A stretch of 21,608 nucleotides of DNA from Planctomycetota bacterium (lineage in GTDB: Bacteria > Planctomycetota > GCA-002687715 > DRQF01). Location of the stretch: NCBI GenBank assembly GCA_015485455.1, contig WFTN01000581.1:1-21608 (forward strand). The letters are read 5' to 3'. This document shows, piece by piece, positions 1 through 7,563 of the stretch. The notes under the pieces are model-generated. The model was not told the DNA's origin, did not search any database, and was given only the letters and a program-made list of their open reading frames with translations. Made by a program: the position numbers and the translations under genes. Numbering within the stretch: the first letter of the stretch is position 1; each line of letters begins with the position of its first letter.

Positions 1-1835
1 AAGGCCACATCGAGGTCCCCATCGTCGTCTAAATCGCGCAAGCGACTGATGTTGTTCTGTGGTTCAGAACTGAAACCAGACGTTGCAAGAATTTCTGCTG
101 TGAACCCAAGGTTGCCATCATTATGTAAGATCGCGACCATGAAGGGAGTTGAGCTCGAATAAGCCAGTAAATCCACAACACCGTCGCCATCAACATCACC
201 AGCATCGACAGGCCGCCATCCAGGGTAGAGATCAAGGGGTGAAGCATATTGGCCAGGGGCAGTCCCGAGCCATGGCCCACCCACAGTCAAGACATCCTTG
301 ACCCCATCGCCATTGATATCCACAAAGGGTGTCCTGCTTCCGTCTTGAATGTTCATTCTCTCCCCTGGGGGAGCTGCGGCCCCCACGTCAAGAAAGCCAT
401 TTTCAATGGTCCCTTGCAGAAGGCGCATCTCATGAAAGATCGGAATCATGAATGGACCAGGAGACTCCAAGTAGGCCACTAGATAGTCGGAAATACCATC
501 TTGATTGAAGTCGCGCACCATGACGTCGCCGTCGTAGAAGAACATGCCGGGAGGTTGGGGAAATCCCTTGTTCTCCAAGACAAATTCTCCGCGGCCATTA
601 TTGATTTGAACGTTTCCTCCTGATCCAACCAAGTCAAGGTCTCCGTCTAGATCGAAATCGATGAGTTCGTTGGCAAACGATAGAACCGGGAGGTGATGGT
701 CGACCGCCGATCCTTCTCCGAACCAAATATCGTTGGCACCCACGAAGTCAATAAAACCGTCGCTGTTGAGATCAGCGAAACCTGCCCCTCCATTCGCCAG
801 GCCACTGATTGGCCGACTAAAGGCAAGGGAGAATGTCGCCGCACCGTCATTCGTGAGAAGGCTATAGTCCCCGCCAAAATCAGGACTTCCCCGAACGAAT
901 GCATCCACGTCCCCATCACTATCCCAATCAGCATGAAAAATAGGACCTAAAGCAACGCCTGGCTGAAGAGTGGCTGGACTAACGGTCCAAGGCTGCGCCC
1001 CACCATTGAGAGCGACGTTCGTTCGAATTCCTCCTACCGCGCTTTCATGACAGAAAACGTCAATCAATCCATCCTCATTGAAATCGCCCAAACTAAGCCG
1101 CGGATCGTTGCTCAAAGGCAATATCAAGTCGACGCCATCTGTCACGTCTCCGGCAACCGTAGGGAAGAGCATAAGAGCGGAAGGAGCCACTCCCGACCCA
1201 GCAATGTCGATTGTGCCATCACCATCCACGTCGAGAACCTCTAAAGCGAAGGGGCCATTACTCAGCAAAGGAAAGACCAAACCAATGGAAGGGGAAAAAC
1301 TATTCCCAACCATGCTGATGAACCAACGCAGTCTCTTCACGCCGAGAGTTTCGTCGTAACTCAAGATCGCCAAGTCTTGGCGCCCATCACCATTGACATC
1401 AGCCGCCTTCATCGAGAAGACACCCCCTTCAAGCCCAACGAAGATGGGTACACCAAAGTTCCCCCCGGACAACCCTGGATGCAGATAGAAACCTGGACCA
1501 GTTGGCACCGAGCCACTGGGAACAGGGACTACCAGATCCGCCACGCCGTCTCCGTTTACGTCAGCCACCAAAGAAGGGCGGGCTGAGTTGGAAAACAAAG
1601 GCGTCTGGGGACCGTCAACAAAAGCACCTTGGCCATCATTCAACAGGACCGTGACTGTGCCCTGAAGCATCAAAGACGTATTTGCGCGAAGTAAATCCTG
1701 ATCACCATCACCATCAAAATCGGCGACAAAAAGAATGTTGCCATCCATTTCCTGGGGAGCAGCAAAGAAGTTCTGAGCTTGGGATATGGAAGCCAACAAC
1801 GAAAGGAATCCAAGGATAAGGCATAGTCTCTTCAT
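1..1835 (-). CDS. Secreted FG-GAP/VCBS repeat protein (C-terminus beyond window)
   Basis: The reading frame is open from ATG at 1835 to the window edge: 611 codons with no stop, so the end of the gene lies outside. A GGAGA ribosome site sits just upstream (reverse complement of 1836-1847). Residues 1-20 are a classic signal peptide (Lys-Arg, hydrophobic core, S-Q-A before the likely cut). The rest carries twelve Asp-rich calcium-type motifs, for example DFDGDGDQD at 39-47, DVNGDGVAD at 92-100, DVDGDGTID at 202-210, DINGDGVKD at 506-514 and DLDDDGDLD at 601-609, mostly 49-56 residues apart. Such repeats are known to build calcium-stabilised beta-propellers in secreted or surface proteins. Number of motifs and spacing suggest more than one propeller. 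No catalytic domain is visible in the part seen, so the ligand is unknown. It is divergent from a second FG-GAP gene at 2140. Confidence 0.9.
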   Translation of the reverse strand, partial: MKRLCLILGFLSLLASISQAQNFFAAPQEMDGNILFVADFDGDGDQDLLRANTSLMLQGTVTVLLNDGQGAFVDGPQTPLFSNSARPSLVADVNGDGVADLVVPVPSGSVPTGPGFYLHPGLSGGNFGVPIFVGLEGGVFSMKAADVNGDGRQDLAILSYDETLGVKRLRWFISMVGNSFSPSIGLVFPLLSNGPFALEVLDVDGDGTIDIAGSGVAPSALMLFPTVAGDVTDGVDLILPLSNDPRLSLGDFNEDGLIDVFCHESAVGGIRTNVALNGGAQPWTVSPATLQPGVALGPIFHADWDSDGDVDAFVRGSPDFGGDYSLLTNDGAATFSLAFSRPISGLANGGAGFADLNSDGFIDFVGANDIWFGEGSAVDHHLPVLSFANELIDFDLDGDLDLVGSGGNVQINNGRGEFVLENKGFPQPPGMFFYDGDVMVRDFNQDGISDYLVAYLESPGPFMIPIFHEMRLLQGTIENGFLDVGAAAPPGERMNIQDGSRTPFVDINGDGVKDVLTVGGPWLGTAPGQYASPLDLYPGWRPVDAGDVDGDGVVDLLAYSSSTPFMVAILHNDGNLGFTAEILATSGFSSEPQNNISRLRDLDDDGDLDVA

Positions 1836-2139
1836 GATTTTCTCCGGCTTGGTGACAACCATGAGAATAGCCCAAACTTGCGTCTTTGAATACAGTGGTC
1901 TGCCAAATTCACCACTTCGAAGTAGAAGCCGTCCTCGGGGTTCAGTCTTGAATAGCGCGCAGAACCGAAGCGCCTCCGATATGGCCATTCCGATTTACTC
2001 GTCCGGAATCCGTGTTTGGAAATCACGATTCACTGATGAAATCGAAATATCTTGTTTCTCCCTGGGGCTAAGCTCTACATTTCGATTCGAAGATTGATCA
2101 GTGAGTTGCAGACGTTTCACAACCAGCGAGGAAGAGACC
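1836..2139. other. Divergent intergenic region between two FG-GAP genes
   Basis: About 300 bases separate the two divergent start codons, so promoters for both genes should lie here. I found no convincing -35/-10 pair on either strand. One small inverted repeat is visible, ATTCCG at 1987-1992 facing CGGAAT at 2004-2009, too short to interpret. Short open frames crossing this region lack ribosome sites and recognisable protein features. Confidence 0.6.
2128..2134 (+). promoter_or_regulatory. Ribosome binding site fixing the start at 2140
   Basis: GAGGAAG lies five bases before ATG 2140. An in-frame GTG at 2101 would extend the protein by 13 residues but would place a polar segment in front of the signal peptide, so the ATG is preferred. 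Confidence 0.75.
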
Positions 2140-3807
2140 ATGAAACTACTTGGCATTTGCACCTTTATGGCCACATTCTGTACGTTCGCCCTAGCCCAAT
2201 TGCCCTATACCACCACCACGTATCTGGACGGTTTCGGAGCAGACACAGCCATAGGAACTGTCAAGGCGGTTGGCGACGTGAATGGTGACGGCATCATCGA
2301 CTATGCCATTCCTTTGCATCACAGCAACGTGGCACCTGGAGGAGTTTGGGATGAGGTGAGCGTCTACTCAGGGGCGGACGATTTCCTTATTCACAGTTTT
2401 GCCAGCACAGTTGCGTATCAGAATTTTGGTGTGGCAATCGCTGCCGGCGGCGACCTCAACAATGACGGCTTTGATGACATCCTTGTGGGCTCAAGCTGGT
2501 GGGGATCAGGGGCGCTCGCCACCGCCGGCCAGGTCATCTCCTACTCCGGCTTAGACGGCACAGTCATCCATACAGTTCTTGGTTTGGGTGCTGGTGCGCA
2601 ATTCGGCGCATCGATTGTGGGCTTGGGTGACATCAATGGCGATGGGCATGGGGACTACTTGGCGGGCGCACCCTATTTTCAGAATGCCAGCTTGACGCAA
2701 GGAGGCTATGCCCAGGTTGTGTCCGGGATTGACGGCAGCGCCATTTTTACTTTCTATGGGCCGAATTCGAGTCGCGCCGGAAAGAGCATCGACATCATTG
2801 GCGACATCAACGGAGACGGCATAGCTGACTTTGGAATTTCCGAACCCCAATTCGCATTTCCGCTTTCGACTCCCATCGGTCGTGTCCGCATCCGCTCTGG
2901 GGCTGACGGCACTGTGATTCACGCCATCTTTGGGACCCAACCTCTCATTGGAGGATCAAATTGGTCCGTTCGTGGAGTCGACGATTTAGACGGCGACGGC
3001 GTTCCCGACTTCGCCATTGGCCAACCTCGCCATGTCAATGCAGCACCAGTCACAAGAGGCCGCATCCGCATCTTCTCAGGAGCAACCGGCATACCTTTTA
3101 GATCGATCAAGAGTTCAGTTCCAGGGACGATGCCCGGCAGTTTCAATTTTGGTGCAGAATTTGAAAGCGTTGGAGACATGGATGGTGACGGTGTTGCAGA
3201 TATCGCGAGCTGGGACGGTATGCTTCCCTTTATTCGAGCCATCGTTTATTCGGGGGCAACAACGGCCAACCTCAAGACCTTCCCACCCCCGAAGGACGGT
3301 GGAATCAAGAGCATCTCCTCGATCGGTGATCAAAACGGAGACAACATGGAAGAGATCGCCGTCATTTCACATTCGGCGCTATCGTTCACAACTGACCTTG
3401 AGCTCAGAATTTATAAGAGCGGCATCAAGCCCATCGAGTTTTACCAATCGGCATCTGGCATGGCGCCGTCGTTGTCACTGAACTGGATCCCCGAATCCGG
3501 GCATATCCTTGACTCCTCTGGCAGGCTCAGAATATCCGGGGCCACACCCCAGGCCCAAGGTGTGGTTTTGGTCAGCTTGGCTCCAGGGGACATTCCAATC
3601 TTTGGCACTGACCTCTTGGTTGCGGTCGACCAAACAAACCTCTCACTTCTTGCCCAGCTCAACGCCAACGCCGCGGGGGTCTTTACTATTTATGAAGTGA
3701 CACGGCGCGTCCCTGCACTCGCCGGCATATCTACTTACGTCCAAGTGTACGAAACCACTCCAACAGTTCGGGCATCCCGGGGAATCCGTTTTAGAGTCAT
3801 TCCTTAA
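2140..3807 (+). CDS. Secreted FG-GAP (integrin-alpha-like) repeat protein
   Basis: This encodes 555 residues. Residues 1-19 form a signal peptide ending A-L-A before Gln20. Seven FG-GAP-type units follow, with Asp motifs starting near residues 46, 105, 164, 222, 282, 346 and 397; several have the integrin-style FG...G lead-in, such as FGASIVGLGDINGDG. Seven units of about 58 residues fit one complete seven-bladed beta-propeller; the last motif (DQNGDNMEE) is degenerate. The final ~100 residues (about 455-555) are a separate beta-rich domain of the kind often found at the C-terminus of large secreted planctomycete proteins; its role is not known to me. The protein is probably extracellular and calcium-dependent, in adhesion or ligand binding. 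It is divergent from the FG-GAP gene ending at 1835 and followed by a strong terminator. Confidence 0.9.
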   Translation: MKLLGICTFMATFCTFALAQLPYTTTTYLDGFGADTAIGTVKAVGDVNGDGIIDYAIPLHHSNVAPGGVWDEVSVYSGADDFLIHSFASTVAYQNFGVAIAAGGDLNNDGFDDILVGSSWWGSGALATAGQVISYSGLDGTVIHTVLGLGAGAQFGASIVGLGDINGDGHGDYLAGAPYFQNASLTQGGYAQVVSGIDGSAIFTFYGPNSSRAGKSIDIIGDINGDGIADFGISEPQFAFPLSTPIGRVRIRSGADGTVIHAIFGTQPLIGGSNWSVRGVDDLDGDGVPDFAIGQPRHVNAAPVTRGRIRIFSGATGIPFRSIKSSVPGTMPGSFNFGAEFESVGDMDGDGVADIASWDGMLPFIRAIVYSGATTANLKTFPPPKDGGIKSISSIGDQNGDNMEEIAVISHSALSFTTDLELRIYKSGIKPIEFYQSASGMAPSLSLNWIPESGHILDSSGRLRISGATPQAQGVVLVSLAPGDIPIFGTDLLVAVDQTNLSLLAQLNANAAGVFTIYEVTRRVPALAGISTYVQVYETTPTVRASRGIRFRVIP

Positions 3808-3845
3808 GAAGACAAACGTAGACGTCAGGACTCATCAATAAAGCA

Positions 3846-3891
3846 GCCATGCTGCGTTCTCAAGGGAGAACCAGCATGGCACTTTTCTTTT
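3846..3891. terminator. Bidirectional rho-independent terminator
   Basis: A long hairpin lies between convergent genes ending at 3807 and 3916. GCCATGCTG (3846-3854) pairs perfectly with CAGCATGGC (3872-3880), and GTTCTC (3856-3861) with GAGAAC (3866-3871), leaving one bulged C at 3855 and an AAGG loop. A T-rich tail (ACTTTTCTTTT, 3881-3891) follows on the plus strand. On the minus strand the stem is followed by TGCTTTATT, a weaker tail, so it probably works best for the plus-strand gene but can serve both. Confidence 0.88.
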
Positions 3892-3915
3892 GTGTTGTGT
3901 GGTGACAACCAAAGA

Positions 3916-5028
3916 TTATTGAACCGCCAGCACAATGGCAGCGATAACGGCGAGAATACCTATCACAGTGAAGAAAATCTTCAAAGCAGAATAAGGTCTC
4001 TCCCCTTGGACTTCCCCAGTCCTAGCATTGACCACCATGCGGTAGGTCTTGTCTTTGTACTTGAATGCACTGATCCACACCGGCAACAAGACATGTTTGA
4101 ACGTCAGGTTGTCATGCCTTGTGGTGCAAGTCGATATCTGCTGGTGGTCGCCGCCGATGTCGGCACAAACAACTGCTCGAATCTTCACGTCCATAATTGC
4201 CTTAGCGACTTGAAAACCATCCACCAACGTCACTTGGTAAGTCTCAGCTTTGAAGCCTGAGAGATAGGATTCCTCGAAAGGTCTTAATTCTTCTAAGTCC
4301 CAAGGTGCCAGCTCTTGCAAGTACTTTTGGGGTAAAGCCTTGCTTCCTGTCACAAGAACATCGTCGAAAGGCACAAAAACGCGCCCACTGGCGTGAGACC
4401 ACCTGGTCCTGCGCACCTGCCGCGTTTGAGTTTGAGCGTTGCCATCCGAATCACGGGTGGTGTAGGTTTCCGTAACCCAATAATCGTCACCTCTTTGCCC
4501 GGTGTAGCTGCTCTCCGTCTCCGCATCGTAGGTCCAGTAGGGCAAATAGACCCCATCGAAGCGGCCGTCTTCCCGGGCGCGTTCAGTCAGAGCTGACGGT
4601 GCGAACCACAATTTTCCGAGCCAAGCTTTATATTGCTTGCGGGCATCTTGGGCGTCCAAGCGAAAAGGCAACAAGCTTTCTGGTTTGATAACGCGACGGG
4701 TACTACCGCCTTCTGTAACAATATTGGAATCACAAAATGGGCAAGAGAATGCCGCCAGATTGGGTGGTCTCTCAATTTCCGCTGCACAAGCATCGCACTT
4801 GACGAGACTCTGGTCTACTGCAGGCGCTTCTGCTTCGAGTTTACTCAAATAAGTGTGAAAATCGAGTTCTTCAACCTGCTCTTCGGAAACCTCAATGATG
4901 TTTTCATGACCGCAATATTGGCAAAGGAGATTCTCGGTACCAGGTTGATATTCCAGCTTGGCACCACAAGATCCACAGGGAAACCGATGTTCCTGGGGAG
5001 CCTCGGCTTCTGAGTATTCTTCCCCCAT
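3916..5028 (-). CDS. Double zinc-ribbon protein with C-terminal membrane anchor (YdjG-like)
   Basis: This 370-residue protein has two Cys4 zinc ribbons: Cys18/21/36/39 and Cys78/81/96/99, each CxxC...CxxC. A central region of about 120-340 with many aromatic and charged residues follows, and residues 348-370 form one hydrophobic membrane helix at the extreme C-terminus. This matches proteins often annotated as TFIIB-type zinc-ribbon or, misleadingly, primosomal-protein-N'-like. Bacillus YdjG, from the ydjFGHI envelope-stress operon, has a comparable design. It starts two bases after the stop of the SPFH gene, so the two are almost certainly co-transcribed and translationally coupled; no strong separate ribosome site is visible. 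I infer that it tethers the SPFH protein, or a partner, to the cytoplasmic membrane. No PspA gene is nearby. Confidence 0.85.
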   Translation of the reverse strand: MGEEYSEAEAPQEHRFPCGSCGAKLEYQPGTENLLCQYCGHENIIEVSEEQVEELDFHTYLSKLEAEAPAVDQSLVKCDACAAEIERPPNLAAFSCPFCDSNIVTEGGSTRRVIKPESLLPFRLDAQDARKQYKAWLGKLWFAPSALTERAREDGRFDGVYLPYWTYDAETESSYTGQRGDDYWVTETYTTRDSDGNAQTQTRQVRRTRWSHASGRVFVPFDDVLVTGSKALPQKYLQELAPWDLEELRPFEESYLSGFKAETYQVTLVDGFQVAKAIMDVKIRAVVCADIGGDHQQISTCTTRHDNLTFKHVLLPVWISAFKYKDKTYRMVVNARTGEVQGERPYSALKIFFTVIGILAVIAAIVLAVQ

Positions 5029-5030
5029 AT

Positions 5031-6149
5031 TTAGGCACCCGGAGCTGCTGGAGGTGCTGGAGGAATAGGGGGTGGCACTTGACCCAGAACAGAAACAAGT
5101 GCCGGCACATCCTTTGCCATTTGCCAGTTGGCCATGCCTTCAGTCCACACCATGGATTCTCTGGTAAGTCGCCCAGCTAGGGCCTGTTGTTTCAAGGTGT
5201 CCATATTGAAAGGGCCTGTTTGAGCACCATCAACAGCCACCCAATAGGTGCTTGGTTGTTGGATCGGAGGTGGCATGGCGCCAGAAGATTGAGGCTGATT
5301 CATGTTCTGCCCCATTTGATTAGCCATGGCAAAACCCATACCCATGCCCATGCCACCTGCGGCCATCCCGCCAGGATTCTCTGCGGCTTTCTCCATCGCT
5401 TCAGCAGCCTGGAATTGAGTGTAGGCCGCAAGATTGCCAATGACCCCCATGCTAGAGCGCTTGTCCAATGCCTCTTCGACTGCGGGAGGTAAGGAGATGT
5501 TCTCCACCAAGAGCGAACTCATGATCAAGCCATACCCTTCAAACTCTGGGGCCATTCTCTCTCTTAAGAATTCGCCAAGCTCGTCGTAGTTCGCTGCAAG
5601 GTCGAGGACAGGTATCTTGCTCTCTCCAAGCAAGTCCGTGAAACGGGAGACCAAATGGTTGCGTAGCTGTCCAGTAATTTCATCGGTGGTGAAAGTCCCA
5701 TCGGTGCCGACGACCTCCCGGATGAAGACAGCCGGGTCGTCCACTTTGATGACGTAAGTACCGAACGCTCGCAAGCGGATCGGACCGAACTCCGGGTCTC
5801 TGAGCATGATGGGATTTTTGGTGCCCCACCTGAGATCAGTGAAGCGCCTGGTATTGACAAAGTAGACTTCAGCCTTGAACGGGCTTTCGAATCCGTACTT
5901 CCATCCCTTCAGCGTCGAAAGAATGGGTATATTCTGGGTCTCTAAGGTGTAGGTGCCTGGAGTAAAAACATCGGCCATCTGTCCTTCATTGACAAAAACA
6001 GCCGCTTGACCTTCTCGAACGACCAGCTTGGCGCCATACTTGATTTCATTGCCATAGCGTTCGAATCGATGGACGAGCGTTTCAGTGTCACCACCTAGCC
6101 ACTCGACAATATCGATAAACTCGCCGCGAATTTTGTCCCATAGACCCAT
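5031..6149 (-). CDS. SPFH-domain protein with C-terminal GYF_2 domain (YdjI-like)
   Basis: The 372-residue product begins MGLWDKIRGEFIDIVEW, typical of the virion-core-like SPFH family that includes Bacillus YdjI. The SPFH (band-7) domain spans about 35-215, with the family pattern around GTYTLETQNIPIL and the VNTRRFTDLRWGTKNP segment. There is no N-terminal membrane helix, so it is probably a peripheral scaffold on the cytoplasmic side. A helix then leads to a Gly/Met-rich linker (about 255-290). Residues 302-354 fit the GYF_2 (DUF4339) fold, with YWVAVDGAQTGPF and MVWTEGMANWQ, a proline-peptide or protein-binding module. The tail is proline-rich (357-372). SPFH proteins oligomerise at membrane microdomains; the GYF_2 domain suggests a partner-recruiting role. 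The start is fixed by an AAGGAGG site. It is first in an operon with the zinc-ribbon gene. Confidence 0.92.
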   Translation of the reverse strand: MGLWDKIRGEFIDIVEWLGGDTETLVHRFERYGNEIKYGAKLVVREGQAAVFVNEGQMADVFTPGTYTLETQNIPILSTLKGWKYGFESPFKAEVYFVNTRRFTDLRWGTKNPIMLRDPEFGPIRLRAFGTYVIKVDDPAVFIREVVGTDGTFTTDEITGQLRNHLVSRFTDLLGESKIPVLDLAANYDELGEFLRERMAPEFEGYGLIMSSLLVENISLPPAVEEALDKRSSMGVIGNLAAYTQFQAAEAMEKAAENPGGMAAGGMGMGMGFAMANQMGQNMNQPQSSGAMPPPIQQPSTYWVAVDGAQTGPFNMDTLKQQALAGRLTRESMVWTEGMANWQMAKDVPALVSVLGQVPPPIPPAPPAAPGA

Positions 6150-6156
6150 GGGAAAT

Positions 6157-6163
6157 CCTCCTT
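6157..6163 (-). promoter_or_regulatory. Near-perfect Shine-Dalgarno for the SPFH gene
   Basis: The minus strand reads AAGGAGG, seven bases before ATG 6149, which fixes that start and suggests strong translation. Confidence 0.85.
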
Positions 6164-6242
6164 AGAATTAGTTTGGACGCTATGATACCCGAAGGAACCG
6201 CATCTTGTCCTGGAAAGCGCTTCTGATTCGTGCAGGAACCTG

Positions 6243-6258
6243 ATTATTTGTGAATAAT
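6243..6258. repeat. AT-rich perfect inverted repeat in a divergent promoter region
   Basis: ATTATT (6243-6248) and AATAAT (6253-6258) flank a TGTG centre. It lies in the 166-base gap between two divergent operons, where an operator or promoter element would be expected. It is short enough to have arisen by chance and no regulator is encoded nearby. Confidence 0.4.
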
Positions 6259-6302
6259 AGGCCATCGTGGGCCGAATGGTGTTTCGTCAAATGTCAGCTC
6301 CA

Positions 6303-6308
6303 AGGAGG
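6303..6308 (+). promoter_or_regulatory. Shine-Dalgarno that selects a TTG start
   Basis: AGGAGG (inside AAGGAGGTG, 6302-6310) is seven bases before TTG 6316, ideal spacing. It supports TTG over the in-frame GTG at 6250, which has no ribosome site and would put a polar 22-residue stretch before the membrane helix. Confidence 0.85.
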
Positions 6309-6315
6309 TGTTTTC

Positions 6316-7563
6316 TTGAGTGGTTTCCTAAGATTCTTTGCCGGAATAGCCTTCTGGACCGCCCTATTGGGTCTTTCCTGGCATTTTCTAAGCCATAACG
6401 GAGAAGCTGCCGCCGCCAGCAAGCGTCTGATCGATCACTTGCAAAACGAACCGCAGGTTTTTGCCGCCACTTTCCCCCTCTCTGCCCCTCTCGAGGCCGG
6501 TAACCCTGTGCGCGTCCGGGTGAAAAACGGATTCTTCGCCGCCGGCGTTGTGCGTTCGGTGGCGAATACGGAAACAGCCCAACTGGCTCAGATTGCGATT
6601 TTTCCGGAGTACACGCCTCTCATGGGAGCTGGCACCAAATTGGTCGCCGCACGGACCTCGGGAGACGTCGGTTGGGTCGTCCGCACGCTTCTTCCCAAGA
6701 AAACTCAAGGAGAGCTCCGCAAGATCATCGAAGAACGATGGGGTCGGGAAAAGGACAAACTCTTCCGCGATCTCAGCCCTGGAATCGTCCGTCTTATGGA
6801 GGATGCTTTGGCCTTGGTGCAAGAGGAGCTTCCGGACGTCACCCACACAAACAAACATGATTTCGATGTCATCGGTGTCGTCCTCAAAGAGAAAGGCTGG
6901 GAAAACCATATTGAAGACATCTTTTCCGCAGTTCTATGGCCATTGATACAGGAGCGTTCTGAACCCATGTTGAACGACATGGGCGATGAAATCGTCGATG
7001 CCTTCCCGGTGTGGTCCATGTCCTGGGCCTACTTAGCCGAGTCAATCCCATTCACCGACAAGGACCGCTTCGAGAAGAAAGTTCGCAAGTTCATCAAGAA
7101 GAAAGCCATACCCATTCTCGCGAAGCGCCAATCAGCCCTCAAATCTATGGCAGCCGGGGCCCTCAAAGACACACTCAAGGAAGAACGCACAGTCGAAGCT
7201 TTACAAAAGGCGGGGGAAGAAATCACGGCAGATCCCCGCTTCCGAGCCGCAGCCACCAACATTGCCAAGGCCCTTTTCTTGGAGAATCCTAAGTTCCAAA
7301 TCCTGGTCAAAAGTATCCTCGCGCGGGACGACCTACGTCAACCCGTTGATCGCTTCATCGAATCATTTGAACCAGCCATTAGAAGCGCGGCGAACCGCTT
7401 GCTCATGAATGAAAGAAGAGACGGTATCAATCCCGACTTGGCCCGAGTCCTGCGCAGGAAACTACTAAAAGAAGATGAAGACTGGGTGCTCCTTGACCTG
7501 GAAGATGGTTCCACCGGCGAGATCCCTGCAACCCTACCAGGCTCAGATGGGGGACGCAGATGA
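6316..7563 (+). CDS. Membrane-anchored partner of Mla-like ABC transporter, possible divergent MCE-like domain
   Basis: This encodes 415 residues from a TTG start. Residues 4-25 are one N-terminal membrane helix, so the bulk should lie in the periplasm. Residues about 55-125 are beta-rich and read like a worn MCE/MlaD core: L-E-A-G-N-P-V-R-V-R near 59-68, G-V-V-R-S at 77-81, then a strand-rich stretch ending VGWVVRTLLP. The remainder is long, charged and mostly helical (about 130-400), with no family I recognise. The stop codon overlaps the start of the fused MlaFE-like gene by four bases (ATGA), so the two products are made together and likely act together. In Mla systems the matching partner is MlaD, which has the same single-helix-plus-MCE layout. 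The MCE assignment is my inference from pattern alone; the transporter link is firmer. Confidence 0.75.
   Translation: MSGFLRFFAGIAFWTALLGLSWHFLSHNGEAAAASKRLIDHLQNEPQVFAATFPLSAPLEAGNPVRVRVKNGFFAAGVVRSVANTETAQLAQIAIFPEYTPLMGAGTKLVAARTSGDVGWVVRTLLPKKTQGELRKIIEERWGREKDKLFRDLSPGIVRLMEDALALVQEELPDVTHTNKHDFDVIGVVLKEKGWENHIEDIFSAVLWPLIQERSEPMLNDMGDEIVDAFPVWSMSWAYLAESIPFTDKDRFEKKVRKFIKKKAIPILAKRQSALKSMAAGALKDTLKEERTVEALQKAGEEITADPRFRAAATNIAKALFLENPKFQILVKSILARDDLRQPVDRFIESFEPAIRSAANRLLMNERRDGINPDLARVLRRKLLKEDEDWVLLDLEDGSTGEIPATLPGSDGGRR

Noticed and set aside
2551..2940. Minus-strand open frame inside the FG-GAP gene
   Set aside because: A mirror of the repeat's Asp/Gly codon pattern; no ribosome site, no protein family.
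3017..3481. Plus-strand open frame inside the FG-GAP gene
   Set aside because: Overlaps a well-supported gene in another frame, with no features of its own.
6250..6315. GTG start 22 codons before the TTG start
   Set aside because: No ribosome site upstream and it places polar residues before the membrane helix.
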